From Bacteroidales bacterium (lineage in GTDB: Bacteria > Bacteroidota > Bacteroidia > Bacteroidales > Muribaculaceae): a DNA stretch of 64,000 nucleotides. Below, piece by piece: positions 17,582-26,165 of this stretch. The notes below the pieces were generated by a model that did not search any database, was not told the DNA's origin, and worked only from the letters and a program-made list of their open reading frames with translations. Every line of letters starts with the position of its first letter. Position 1 is the stretch's first letter. Where the stretch lies: positions 105,808 to 169,807 of the forward strand of contig JAAVFW010000011.1 in NCBI GenBank assembly GCA_014800535.1, written 5' to 3'. Position numbers and translations under genes: made by a program.

Positions 17582-18610
17582 ATGGCAGACAAAAACAATC
17601 TAATCGTCTATTGCGAATTTGAAGACGGCAAGGTAGCCGACGTGAGTCTCGAACTTCTCACCAAAGGTCGCCAGCTTGCCGATAAGCTCGGAATCAAACT
17701 TGAGGCAGTGGTTGCAGGCGACAATCTGAAGGATGTTGAAAAGCAGGTGATGCCTTATGGTGTCGACACTCTGTATAAAGTTGAAGATGCACGTCTTTAT
17801 CCCTACACTTCACTTCCTCATTCTTCAATCCTCATCAATCTCTTTAAGGAGATCGAACCGAGAATTGCGTTTATGGGTGCGACCTCAATTGGTCGTGACC
17901 TCGGTCCGCGTGTTTCGTCAGCACTTCATAGCGGTCTGACAGCCGATTGCACCTCACTTGAGATCGGCGATTACAAAGATGCCCGCACCGGAAAGGAATA
18001 TAAGGATCTTCTCTATCAGATTCGTCCGGCATTCGGTGGTAACATTGTTGCAACAATCGTTAATCCCGACTGTCGCCCCCAGATGGCAACCGTGCGTGAG
18101 GGTGTGATGAAGAAAGAGGTTAAGGATTCCAACTATCATGGCGAAGTTGTCGACCTTGATGTGAATAAATACACATCTCCGGAAGATTTTGTGATCAATA
18201 TCATTGACCGCCATGTTGAGAAATCAAAGGTTAATCTCAAGGGCAGCCCGATCATCGTGGCAGGTGGCTATGGTGTAGGAAGCAAGGAGAATTTCGATCT
18301 TCTTCAGCAACTCGCCGACACACTTGGTGCAGAGGTTGGAGCAAGCCGTGCGGCAGTCGATGCCGGATGGTGTGAACATGAGCGTCAGATTGGTCAGACC
18401 GGCGTTACAGTGCGTCCGAAACTATACATTGCATGCGGTATTTCCGGACAGATTCAGCACATTGCCGGAATGCAGGATTCGTCGATTATCATCTCAATCA
18501 ACTCCGACCCTGAAGCTCCGATCAACACTATCGCCGATTATGTCATTACCGGACGTGTCGAGGATGTACTTCCCAAACTCATCAAATATTACAAAAAGAA
18601 TTCGAAATAA
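17582..18610 (+). CDS. etfA: Electron transfer flavoprotein subunit alpha
   Basis: The 342-residue subunit has an N-terminal ETF domain (residues about 5-200) and the characteristic C-terminal FAD-binding domain: GSPIIVAGGYGVGSKENF, GASRAAVDAGW, RQIGQTGVTVRPKLYIACG, SGQIQHIAGMQDS and INSDPEAPI. These motifs bind FAD between the subunits. It carries no N-terminal ferredoxin domain. The stop codon shares one base with the ATG of the acyl-CoA dehydrogenase (TAATG), so translation is coupled and the three products probably work as one redox complex. Confidence 0.95.
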   Translation: MADKNNLIVYCEFEDGKVADVSLELLTKGRQLADKLGIKLEAVVAGDNLKDVEKQVMPYGVDTLYKVEDARLYPYTSLPHSSILINLFKEIEPRIAFMGATSIGRDLGPRVSSALHSGLTADCTSLEIGDYKDARTGKEYKDLLYQIRPAFGGNIVATIVNPDCRPQMATVREGVMKKEVKDSNYHGEVVDLDVNKYTSPEDFVINIIDRHVEKSKVNLKGSPIIVAGGYGVGSKENFDLLQQLADTLGAEVGASRAAVDAGWCEHERQIGQTGVTVRPKLYIACGISGQIQHIAGMQDSSIIISINSDPEAPINTIADYVITGRVEDVLPKLIKYYKKNSK

Positions 18611-20316
18611 TGGCAAATTTCTATAACGATAACCCTGTTCTGAAGCATTATCTTAACCATCCTTTGATGGAAAAGATTGTAGCTCTTAAGGAACGTGACT
18701 TTGCAGATGCCGACAAATATGACTACGCACCTCAGAATTTTGAGGATGCGATGGACAGCTATGACAAAGTTCTTGAGATAGTAGGCGAAATCTGTGGCGA
18801 TATCGTGGCAGAAAACGCTGAAGGAGTAGACCATGAGGGTCCGCAGGTGGTCAACAACCGTGTTGTTTATGCCGAGGGCACCAAGCGCAACCTCGATGCT
18901 TGCCGTAAGGCCGGCCTGATGGGTATGGCAATGCCTCGTCGTCTTGGCGGTCTTAACTTCCCCATCACTCCCTACATCATGGCTGCCGACATCGTGAGCC
19001 GTGCAGATGCAGGTTTTGAAAACCTCTGGGGTCTTCAGGACTGCGCTGAAACAATCTACGAGTTTGCCAGCGACGAACAGAAAGAAAAATATATCCCCCG
19101 TGTGTGTGCCGGTGAGACAATGTCGATGGACCTTACAGAGCCTGATGCAGGTTCTGACCTCCAGTCGGTAATGTTGAAGGCATCTCAGAAGGAAGATGGC
19201 TCATGGGTGCTTAATGGTGTGAAACGCTTCATCACCAACGGCGATGCCGACATTCATCTTGTGCTTGCACGCTCGGAAGAGGGAAGTCACGATGGTCGCG
19301 GTTTGTCAATGTTTATCTATGACAAGCGCAACGGTGGTGTAAATGTGCGCCGCATCGAAAACAAAATGGGTATCAAAGGTAGCCCGACATGCGAGCTCGT
19401 CTATAAGGATGCTCCTGCAGAACTCGTAGGCTCACGTCGTCTTGGTCTTATCAAATATGTGATGGCGCTGATGAACGGTGCCCGTCTTGGCATCGCTGCA
19501 CAGTCTGTCGGTTTGAGCGAGGCTGCTTATCGTGAAGCTCTTGATTATGCAAAAGACCGTAAGCAGTTTGGCAAATCAATCATTGAATTTGCAGCTGTCG
19601 ACCGTATCCTTTCTGACATGAAGGCTAAACTCGACGCTTCTCGTGCGTTGTTATACGCATGTTCACGCTATGTGGATATGTATAAGATTTATGACGACAT
19701 CGCTAAAGAACGCGCCTTGACAGTCGAAGAGAAGAAAGAGGCTAAGAAATACAGCCGTCTTGCCGACGCTTTCACTCCCCTTGCAAAAGGTATGACTTCA
19801 GAGTTCTGTAACCAGAACACCTACGACTGTATCCAGATTCACGGTGGCTCAGGCTTCATGAAAGACTACCGATGCGAACGCCTTTACCGCGATGCTCGTA
19901 TCACCAGCATTTACGAAGGCACAACTCAGCTTCAGGTTGTCGCAGCAATCCGCCACGTCACCACCGGCACATATCTCAACTGGATTCGTGAGATGGAAGA
20001 GATGACAGTGAAGCCGGAAGATGAGGCAGTAAAGAATACGCTCGTATTCATGACTCAGCAATATGCCGATGCTGTCAAGGCTGTAACAGAAGTTGAGGAT
20101 TCTAAATTCCAGGACTTCATGGCACGTCCTTTGGTTGAGATGGCAGGTCACATTGTGATGGGTTATCTTCTTCTTGATGACGTACAGCGCAATGACGATC
20201 TTCGTCGCAGCATGAATGTCTATGTGAAATATGGACAGGCAGAAGTTGCCAAGCATGCTGACTTCATCGGAAACTTTAAGCCCGAACAGCTTAAAGATTA
20301 TCTTTACGAAGAGTAA
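18610..20316 (+). CDS. Acyl-CoA dehydrogenase
   Basis: This FAD-dependent flavoenzyme oxidises acyl-CoA or reduces enoyl-CoA, with electrons exchanged through the ETF encoded just upstream. The 568-residue protein is longer than the usual 380-400 because of an N-terminal extension of about 70 residues and a C-terminal helical extension, a form common in Bacteroidota. Family motifs are TEPDAGSD (176-183), KQFGK (318-322) and IYEGTTQLQ, where E436 is the probable catalytic base. In a gut anaerobe the reductive, butyryl-CoA-type direction is possible but not proven. A strong terminator follows. Confidence 0.92.
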   Translation: MANFYNDNPVLKHYLNHPLMEKIVALKERDFADADKYDYAPQNFEDAMDSYDKVLEIVGEICGDIVAENAEGVDHEGPQVVNNRVVYAEGTKRNLDACRKAGLMGMAMPRRLGGLNFPITPYIMAADIVSRADAGFENLWGLQDCAETIYEFASDEQKEKYIPRVCAGETMSMDLTEPDAGSDLQSVMLKASQKEDGSWVLNGVKRFITNGDADIHLVLARSEEGSHDGRGLSMFIYDKRNGGVNVRRIENKMGIKGSPTCELVYKDAPAELVGSRRLGLIKYVMALMNGARLGIAAQSVGLSEAAYREALDYAKDRKQFGKSIIEFAAVDRILSDMKAKLDASRALLYACSRYVDMYKIYDDIAKERALTVEEKKEAKKYSRLADAFTPLAKGMTSEFCNQNTYDCIQIHGGSGFMKDYRCERLYRDARITSIYEGTTQLQVVAAIRHVTTGTYLNWIREMEEMTVKPEDEAVKNTLVFMTQQYADAVKAVTEVEDSKFQDFMARPLVEMAGHIVMGYLLLDDVQRNDDLRRSMNVYVKYGQAEVAKHADFIGNFKPEQLKDYLYEE

Positions 20317-20364
20317 TCCTACGACATCTTAGCGGCCACATATTGCCGCTTCTGAGATAATTAC

Positions 20365-20421
20365 AAAACGGCACTTACGGAATGGTCAGAAATAATCTGC
20401 TCCGTAAGTGTCGTTTTTTTT
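20365..20421 (+). terminator. Intrinsic terminator after the acyl-CoA dehydrogenase gene
   Basis: AAAACGGCACTTACGGA (20365-20381) pairs with TCCGTAAGTGTCGTTTT (20401-20417) with a G-U wobble, followed by a run of T residues to 20421. A smaller GCGGC/GCCGC hairpin sits just before it (20332-20349). Confidence 0.9.
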
Positions 20422-20479
20422 GTTAGGAGCGAGAAACTGAGAGAAACCGCGCTGAGTCAGAGAGTTCTGTGTCGGAAAA

Positions 20480-20511
20480 TTTGGATTATTGAAAAAAAAT
20501 GAGTAATTTTG
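20480..20511 (+). promoter_or_regulatory. Promoter of the rpsF-rpsR-rplI operon
   Basis: TTTG (20480-20483), a 20-base spacer and TAATTTTG (20504-20511) match the Bacteroidota consensus. Confidence 0.8.
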
Positions 20512-20520
20512 TGGCGCTTT

Positions 20521-20557
20521 TGAACGCGAGGGTATGAGGATTTTACTCTAACGTTCA
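20521..20557 (+). other. Leader hairpin before rpsF
   Basis: TGAACG (20521-20526) pairs with CGTTCA (20552-20557) at the start of the predicted transcript. It could be a ribosomal-protein autoregulatory element, but the CCG signature of the known S6:S18 leader motif is not visible. Confidence 0.4.
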
Positions 20558-20588
20558 GATTGTCAAACAAATAAACAAATAAAACTTT

Positions 20589-20960
20589 ATGAACCATTAC
20601 GAAACCGTTTTCATTTTGACTCCCGTTTTGTCTGATGACCAGATGAAGGAAGCGGTAGGAAAATTCAAAGCTCTTCTCGTAGAGAATGGCGCTGAAATCG
20701 TGAATGAAGAAGAATGGGGACTTCGCAAGCTTGCTTATCCCATTCAGAAGAAGTCAACAGGCTTCTACTGCCTGCTTCAGTTTAATGCAGAGCCGAGCGT
20801 AATCAAGACTCTTGAAACAGCTTATCGTCGTGATGAGCGTGTGATTCGTTTCTTGACATTCCGTCTTGACAAATACGCAGTTGAGTACGCAGAAAAGCGT
20901 TGCAACCTGAGAGCAAATAAAGCCAATCAGAAACCCGCAGAAGCGTCTGCAGAAGCATAA
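20589..20960 (+). CDS. rpsF: 30S ribosomal protein S6
   Basis: The 123-residue small-subunit protein binds the central domain of 16S rRNA with S18. The start [21 protein letters not shown] is the family's conserved first strand (quoted here without its last residue: [19 protein letters not shown]). [20 protein letters not shown] and [13 protein letters not shown] continue the ferredoxin-like fold. The tail is extended and rich in Ala and Glu ([10 protein letters not shown]), as often seen in Bacteroidota. It starts the rpsF-rpsR-rplI operon behind a consensus promoter and a hairpin leader; rpsR follows after 12 bases. Confidence 0.97.
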   Translation: MNHYETVFILTPVLSDDQMKEAVGKFKALLVENGAEIVNEEEWGLRKLAYPIQKKSTGFYCLLQFNAEPSVIKTLETAYRRDERVIRFLTFRLDKYAVEYAEKRCNLRANKANQKPAEASAEA

Positions 20961-20972
20961 GGAGAACTTATC

Positions 20973-21239
20973 ATGGCAGTAAATTCAGAAATCCGTTACC
21001 TCACTCCGCTGACCGTCGACACAAAGAAGAAAAAATATTGTCGTTTCAAACGTAGCGGCATTAAGTATATCGACTACAAAGATCCCGAGTTTCTTAAGAA
21101 ATTCCTCAACGAGCAGGGCAAGATCCTTCCCCGCCGCATCACCGGTACTTCACTGAAGTTCCAGCGTCGTGTGGCTCAGGCAGTGAAGCGTGCACGTCAC
21201 CTTGCACTTCTTCCCTACGTAACCGACTTGATGAAATAA
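20973..21239 (+). CDS. rpsR: 30S ribosomal protein S18
   Basis: The 88-residue protein partners S6 on the 30S platform. [20 protein letters not shown] and the C-terminal [20 protein letters not shown] helix region with [10 protein letters not shown] are diagnostic. A single Cys in CRFKR is present, as in zinc-independent S18. A GGAGAA ribosome binding site precedes the ATG. The stop codon lies inside the left arm of a hairpin that spans the gap to rplI. Confidence 0.97.
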   Translation: MAVNSEIRYLTPLTVDTKKKKYCRFKRSGIKYIDYKDPEFLKKFLNEQGKILPRRITGTSLKFQRRVAQAVKRARHLALLPYVTDLMK

Positions 21240-21311
21240 TCAGTCGAGGAAAGAATGCTTTCATAACGCATAGGTGCTGAGACTGATTGCATCTGTCGTT
21301 TCGGAGCAGAT
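21238..21311 (+). other. Two-hairpin spacer between rpsR and rplI
   Basis: AATCAGTC (21238-21245) pairs with GACTGATT (21281-21288), and ATCTG (21291-21295) pairs with CAGAT (21307-21311). The first stem overlaps the rpsR stop codon. This may tune rplI translation. Confidence 0.4.
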
Positions 21312-21341
21312 TAATAAACACAAATTAAAACAAGAGGAAAA

Positions 21342-21785
21342 ATGAAAATCATACTTAAGGAAAATGTAGCTGATCTCGGCTACAAGGACGATGTGGTTGA
21401 GGTAAAAGACGGCTATGGCCGTAACTATCTCATCCCGCAGGGAAAAGCAGTTCTTGCTACTCCCGCGAGCCTCAAGCAGCTTGCAGAAGATCAGCGCCAG
21501 CGCGCTCACAAGATCGCTCAGATCAAAGCTGAGGCTGAAGCCGCTGCTAAAGCGATTGAAGGTCTTAAACTTACAATCGGTGCTAAGACAAGCTCTACCG
21601 GCACTGTGTTCGGTTCTGTCAACAGCATCCAGATTGCTGAAGCTCTTGAAAAACTCGGTCACAATGTTGATCGTAAAATCATCTTCATCAAACAGCCTGT
21701 TAAAGAGGTTGGCACTTACGTTGCTACTGTTAAATTCCATAAGGAAGTTGCAGTTGATATTGAATTTGAAGTTGTCGCTGAATAA
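21342..21785 (+). CDS. rplI: 50S ribosomal protein L9
   Basis: The 147-residue protein binds 23S rRNA near the L1 stalk. MKIILKENVADLGYKDDVVE and the KDGYGRNYLIPQGKAVLAT motif define the N-terminal RNA-binding domain. A long connecting helix rich in Ala, Glu and Lys follows (about residues 45-75), and then the C-terminal domain. It is the last gene of the S6-S18-L9 operon, separated from rpsR by 102 bases with hairpins, and is followed by an intrinsic terminator. An AAGAGGAAAA ribosome binding site precedes it. Confidence 0.97.
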   Translation: MKIILKENVADLGYKDDVVEVKDGYGRNYLIPQGKAVLATPASLKQLAEDQRQRAHKIAQIKAEAEAAAKAIEGLKLTIGAKTSSTGTVFGSVNSIQIAEALEKLGHNVDRKIIFIKQPVKEVGTYVATVKFHKEVAVDIEFEVVAE

Positions 21786-21829
21786 TTTCAGTCGCTTCGA
21801 AAGCTTATCAATTACAGCATAGAAGATTT

Positions 21830-21871
21830 GACACTTCCGGATGACGTTTGTCGTTCGGGAGTGTCTTTTTT
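21830..21871 (+). terminator. Intrinsic terminator after rplI
   Basis: GACACTTCCG (21830-21839) pairs with CGGGAGTGTC (21856-21865; one wobble), with a small inner GACG/CGTT-type pairing, followed by six T residues (21866-21871). Confidence 0.88.
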
Positions 21872-21978
21872 GTGCCTCCACTTTTTGGAAACCGTATTGC
21901 ACGGTTAGGAAGTTGACGCTTTTTCTGTGATAATAATTTGAGATTCAACAAAAAAAGTCAGTGAAATAATCGGCGTGT

Positions 21979-22009
21979 TTTGAAGTCTGCGATAAAATCA
22001 TTAAATTTG
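21979..22009 (+). promoter_or_regulatory. Promoter of dnaN
   Basis: TTTG (21979-21982), a 19-base spacer and TAAATTTG (22002-22009) match the consensus; the leader would be about 50 bases. Confidence 0.78.
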
Positions 22010-22064
22010 TGGGTTAAAAGGATGAATTTGGAATAATTGAAAATTACATAACACTATATAGGCA

Positions 22065-23189
22065 ATGAAATTCAACGTTCAAGGAAAAGCTTTTCTGAAC
22101 CAGCTTCAGTCAGTCAGCAAGGTTCTCAATTCAAAAAACGCCATTACGGTGCTTGACAATTTTCTATTTACAGTAGAGGGAGACAGACTGACCATCACCG
22201 GAAGCGATTCAGAGAATATCCTCACAGCATCCGTTGAGATTTTTGAGTCGGAATGTGATGGTGCGGTAGCGGTTCCGGCAAAACGCTTATTGGAAGTGGT
22301 GAAAGAGGTTGCATCTCAGCCCCTGACATTTGTTATCAATGACGTAACTAAAGAGATTGACCTTGTCTTTCTGACCGGTCATTTCAGCTTTATGGGTGTT
22401 AATGCGTCAGAGTATCCCGTCGCTGATAAGGGGAATGAGGAGACAATCAAGCTTACTGTTCCTTCAGACGTTATTGTAAAAGGAATCGACAGCACTCTTT
22501 TTGCTGTCAGCACCGACACAATCCGTCCCATGATGACCGGTATCTATTGGGACATTCATAAGGAAGACATTACGTTTGTCGGAAGTGACACACATAAACT
22601 TGTGAAATATGTCAATTCAGAATATGCTCCCGGCATAGAGAGCTCGTTTATCCTCCCTGCAAAACCCGCGGCAATCATCAAGGGATTGCTTGAGAAGGAG
22701 GAAGGTGATGTTGTTGTTGAGATGGATTCGAGAAGTGCTATCTTCAATTATGGAGATTACTCACTTTCATGTCGCTTCATCAATGGCAATTATCCCAATT
22801 ATAACCGCGTGATTCCGGTCGATAATCCCTATTCACTGACAGTTGACCGTGTGACGCTTCTTGCAGCCGTGAGACGTGTGTCGATTTTTGCAAGCAAAGC
22901 GTCAAACCTTGTCAAATTCCGAATGAGTGACAGCGACCTCAGACTCTCGGCGCAGGACCTTGACTATTCAACTCAGGCTGAAGAGAAGGTTGAATGTGAA
23001 TATTCCGGTCAGGAAATGACAATCGGTTTTAACGCCGGACACATGATTGAGATGCTTAACAACCTTCATTCCGACAACGTTATTATCAAGGTTTCTGACC
23101 CGGCTCGCCCCGCACTCTTCGAACCGCTTGAAAAGACTGAAGGTGAGAGTGTCGTGATGATTCAGATGCCGCTTCAGGTGATTGAATAA
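22065..23189 (+). CDS. dnaN: DNA polymerase III subunit beta (sliding clamp)
   Basis: The 374-residue ring-forming clamp tethers DNA polymerase III to DNA. The three-domain repeat is visible: MKFNVQGKAFLNQLQSVSKV opens domain 1, TIRPMMTGIYWDIHKED lies in domain 2, and domain 3 ends in MIQMPLQVIE, which corresponds to the conserved MPMRL-like C-terminal cleft. Length is normal. Unusually for a clamp gene it is not next to dnaA or recF here. Instead it leads into a DEDDh exonuclease, coaBC, DUF4835, recN and rlmB, an order I recall as common in Bacteroidales. Confidence 0.97.
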   Translation: MKFNVQGKAFLNQLQSVSKVLNSKNAITVLDNFLFTVEGDRLTITGSDSENILTASVEIFESECDGAVAVPAKRLLEVVKEVASQPLTFVINDVTKEIDLVFLTGHFSFMGVNASEYPVADKGNEETIKLTVPSDVIVKGIDSTLFAVSTDTIRPMMTGIYWDIHKEDITFVGSDTHKLVKYVNSEYAPGIESSFILPAKPAAIIKGLLEKEEGDVVVEMDSRSAIFNYGDYSLSCRFINGNYPNYNRVIPVDNPYSLTVDRVTLLAAVRRVSIFASKASNLVKFRMSDSDLRLSAQDLDYSTQAEEKVECEYSGQEMTIGFNAGHMIEMLNNLHSDNVIIKVSDPARPALFEPLEKTEGESVVMIQMPLQVIE

Positions 23190-23218
23190 GAAATAAATAA
23201 ATTCAAAACTTGAAGAAG

Positions 23219-23992
23219 ATGACACTGAACCTAACGCGCCCGATAATCTTTTTTGACCTTGAGACAACCGGCACAAGCATCACACATGACCGCATTGTTG
23301 AACTGTCGTTGATAAAGGTTTACCCTGACGGGACGACTGAAGAGAAAAGCCGTCGGATTAATCCGGAGATGCCTATTCCGCCGGCAAGCACTGCCATTCA
23401 TCATATTTCAGATGCAGATGTGGCGGATGCTCCGACATTTAAACAGATTTCTCACAGCCTTCTCGAAATTTTCGAGGGGTGTGATATCGCAGGCTACAAC
23501 AGCAATAAATTTGATGTGCCCCTCCTGATGGAAGAATTTGCCCGTGCCGGATTGACTTTCGAGATACGCGGAAGACGATTCATTGATGTGCAGACAATCT
23601 TTCACAAAATGGAACAGCGCACGCTGATTGCCGCCTATAAATTCTATTGCGGTAAGAATCTTGAGGATGCTCACTCTGCTACGGCCGACACACGCGCCAC
23701 TTACGAAGTTCTTCTCGGACAGCTTGAACGTTATCCCGACCTGAAGAATGATGTCGACTATCTTTCTCAGTTTTCCGGCGGCGGCAACAACGTTGACCTT
23801 GCCGGTAGGATAGTGCTTGACGAGAATGGTCGTGAACTGTTTAATTTCGGTAAGCATAAAGGGAAACCTGTCGAGGAGGTGTTGCGTCGCGAACCCTCTT
23901 TCTATGATTGGATAATGCAGGGAGATTTTCCGAAAAATACCAAAGATGTTCTGACAGCTCTGAAATTCAAATACAGATCAAAGCAGAAATGA
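23219..23992 (+). CDS. DEDDh 3'-5' exonuclease with ExoX-like C-terminal domain
   Basis: The start is taken as the ATG at 23219; a TTG three codons earlier is also possible. The 257-residue protein has an N-terminal DnaQ-like exonuclease fold with FFDLETTGT (D13, E15), HHISDADVADAP, AGYNSNKFDVPLL and HSATADTRATYEV, which supply the five DEDDh residues. The last 60 residues (FNFGKHKGKPVEEV, YDWIMQGDFP) form the small domain seen at the end of exodeoxyribonuclease X-type proteins. It may act in proofreading or repair; dnaN sits 29 bases upstream. The stop overlaps the coaBC start (ATGA). Confidence 0.9.
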   Translation: MTLNLTRPIIFFDLETTGTSITHDRIVELSLIKVYPDGTTEEKSRRINPEMPIPPASTAIHHISDADVADAPTFKQISHSLLEIFEGCDIAGYNSNKFDVPLLMEEFARAGLTFEIRGRRFIDVQTIFHKMEQRTLIAAYKFYCGKNLEDAHSATADTRATYEVLLGQLERYPDLKNDVDYLSQFSGGGNNVDLAGRIVLDENGRELFNFGKHKGKPVEEVLRREPSFYDWIMQGDFPKNTKDVLTALKFKYRSKQK

Positions 23993-25185
23993 TACTTAAA
24001 GGGAAACATATAGTATTGGGAATTTCAGGTGGAATTGCTGCCTATAAATCGGCGACTCTTCTTCGTCTCTTGGTGAAAGGTGGCGCCGAGGTTCAGGTTG
24101 TAATGACACCCTCCGGTAAGGAATTTATCACACCTGTCACACTCTCGGCTCTTAGCGGAAAGCCTGTGGTGAGCGAATTTTTCACCGCCAACACGGGGGA
24201 ATGGCATAGTCATGTAGACTTAGGATTGTGGGCAGATCTTATGGTGATAGCTCCCGCAACGGCGTCGACACTCGGTAAGATGGCCAACGGAATTGCCGAC
24301 AACATGTTGATTACAACCTATCTCTCGGCAAAAGAACATGTGATGGTTGCACCATCGATGGACCTTGATATGTTCGCCTCACCGTCGACGCAACGTAATC
24401 TGGCATTGCTTAAGGCCGACGGAGTGGAGATTATCGAACCTAAAAGCGGAGAGCTTGCAAGTCACCTTGTCGGTAAGGGGCGCATGGAGGAACCGGAAGA
24501 GATTGTAAGAAGAATCGAAGCGTTTTTTTCTCGTTGCGAATCGCTTGGAGGGAAAAAAGTGCTTGTGACGGCAGGTCCGACGTATGAAAACATCGATCCC
24601 GTGCGTTTTATAGGTAATTATTCAAGCGGTAAAATGGGATTTGCACTTGCCGGAGAACTTGCACGCCGTGGCGCGGAGGTTACTCTCGTGGCAGGCCCAT
24701 GTTCGTTGCCGACACCTCCGGGAAAGGTCAGCAGGATTGATGTCGTGTCTGCCAAGGATATGCTGAGTGCTTGCGAGGCTCACTTCGATGATTGTGATGC
24801 AGCCATACTTTCAGCAGCTGTGGCTGACTATCGGCCCGAAGTTTGTGCAGAATCTAAAATCAAACGTGAAAAAGAGGGCGACATGGAAATGCGTCTTGTC
24901 AGAAATCCTGACATTGCTTCCACACTTGGCAAACGTAAAGGAAACAGACTTCTTGTGGGATTCGCTCTTGAAACAGACAATGAGGTTGAGAATGCTCTCG
25001 GAAAGATGGAGCGTAAGAATCTTGACATGATTGTTTTGAATTCTTTAAAAGACCCGGAAGCTGGCTTTAACAAGGATACCAACAAAATCACCATAATACG
25101 ACGCGACGGAGAGCAAATGTCATTCCCGTCAAAGAGCAAGCAGGAGGTGGCAGGCGATATTGTCGATTGCATGTTCAGACAGTGA
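23989..25185 (+). CDS. coaBC: Bifunctional phosphopantothenoylcysteine decarboxylase / phosphopantothenate-cysteine ligase
   Basis: I place the start at 23989, the ATG overlapping the exonuclease stop, because the family begins MILKGKHIVLGISGGIAAYK; the product is 398 residues. The N-terminal flavoprotein (CoaC, residues about 1-185) has GISGGIAAYK and the catalytic-region motif APSMDLDM. The C-terminal CoaB ligase (about 190-398) has VLVTAGPTYENIDPVRFI, NYSSGKMG and SAAVADYRP. Together they convert 4'-phosphopantothenate to 4'-phosphopantetheine in coenzyme A synthesis. coaE, the last CoA step, is 6 kb downstream. Translation is coupled to the exonuclease. Confidence 0.96.
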   Translation: MILKGKHIVLGISGGIAAYKSATLLRLLVKGGAEVQVVMTPSGKEFITPVTLSALSGKPVVSEFFTANTGEWHSHVDLGLWADLMVIAPATASTLGKMANGIADNMLITTYLSAKEHVMVAPSMDLDMFASPSTQRNLALLKADGVEIIEPKSGELASHLVGKGRMEEPEEIVRRIEAFFSRCESLGGKKVLVTAGPTYENIDPVRFIGNYSSGKMGFALAGELARRGAEVTLVAGPCSLPTPPGKVSRIDVVSAKDMLSACEAHFDDCDAAILSAAVADYRPEVCAESKIKREKEGDMEMRLVRNPDIASTLGKRKGNRLLVGFALETDNEVENALGKMERKNLDMIVLNSLKDPEAGFNKDTNKITIIRRDGEQMSFPSKSKQEVAGDIVDCMFRQ

Positions 25186-25249
25186 TTGTTGATGTCAGGA
25201 GATGGTGACGGCAGCGAAGCACACCGCTAATCGAAAGAAAGGGAAAGAG

Positions 25250-26155
25250 ATGAGAAAAAGGATATTGACGGCAGCTGCCTGTGTGGCGTTTGCCATTGGG
25301 GTTGGTCAGGCTCAGGAACTGAAATGCACTGTCGAAGTGAACTCTTCAAAAATCGAGGGTTCAAGCAAGAGTGTGTTTGAAACTCTGAAACAATCGCTGA
25401 CCGACTACATGAATGAGACAAAATTTACGAATCTCACTTTTTCGCCGGTCGAGAAGATTGAATGTCGGTTGTATCTCACTGTCGGTGAATATGAAAACGA
25501 CCGTATAAAGGGAGATTTGCAGGTGCAGCTTTCGCGTCCTGTCTATAACAGTACATACACCACGACCCTTCTTAATTTCAAGGACACACGAGTTGAATTT
25601 GATTATCGTGAGGGCGACCCGCTGGTTTTTAATGAGAGTCAGAGTGAAAATAATCTGACTGCCATTCTTGATTACTACGCTTATCTTTTTCTGGCGCTTG
25701 ACAGCGACAGCTTCTCACCGATGGGCGGCCAACCGTTTTTCGACAAAATGGCATCAATTGTGCAGCAGGCTCAGTCAAGCGGTGAAATCGGATGGAAGGC
25801 ATTTGAAGACAATAAGAACCGGAGTGGGGTGCTGAGCACATATACCGACAGTAACACGTCGGGCATACGCCAGATGAACTACGACTATTATCGCAAGGGT
25901 CTTGACGAGATGGTGACGAGTCCTGATAAAGGGAGAAGCGTCATCACCAATTCGCTCAAGGAGATTCAGACGGTCTACAAGAATGCACCGATGTCGGTAG
26001 CCCTGTCAATTTTTCGCGACGCGAAACTTGATGAAATCGTTAATATTTATTCAAAGGCTCCGCAGAGTGAAAGAGAAGAAGTTTATGAGCTTCTTGAGCC
26101 GATTTATCCTGCCGATCATGACCGATTGGAAAAGATAAAGAATCCGGATAATTGA
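25250..26155 (+). CDS. DUF4835 family exported protein (possible type IX secretion-associated PorD family)
   Basis: The start at 25250 gives a clean signal peptide (MRKRILTAAACVAFAIGVGQAQ) and a GGGAAAGAG ribosome binding site; a GTG-type start further upstream would disrupt the signal. The mature 280 residues match DUF4835, a Bacteroidota family usually found between coaBC and recN, as here. Conserved-looking segments are SRPVYNSTYTT, DYYAYLFLALDSDSF, GWKAFEDNKNR and the C-terminal EREEVYELLEPIYPADH. From memory, some databases call this family type IX secretion protein PorD; I treat that as tentative. The location should be the periplasm or outer membrane. Confidence 0.82.
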   Translation: MRKRILTAAACVAFAIGVGQAQELKCTVEVNSSKIEGSSKSVFETLKQSLTDYMNETKFTNLTFSPVEKIECRLYLTVGEYENDRIKGDLQVQLSRPVYNSTYTTTLLNFKDTRVEFDYREGDPLVFNESQSENNLTAILDYYAYLFLALDSDSFSPMGGQPFFDKMASIVQQAQSSGEIGWKAFEDNKNRSGVLSTYTDSNTSGIRQMNYDYYRKGLDEMVTSPDKGRSVITNSLKEIQTVYKNAPMSVALSIFRDAKLDEIVNIYSKAPQSEREEVYELLEPIYPADHDRLEKIKNPDN

Positions 26156-26165
26156 GAATAAGACT

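Noticed and set aside
21261-21902. A 213-codon minus-strand frame over rplI
   Set aside because: It is a shadow of the L9 gene; residues are Phe/Asn/Ser-rich with no recognisable domain.
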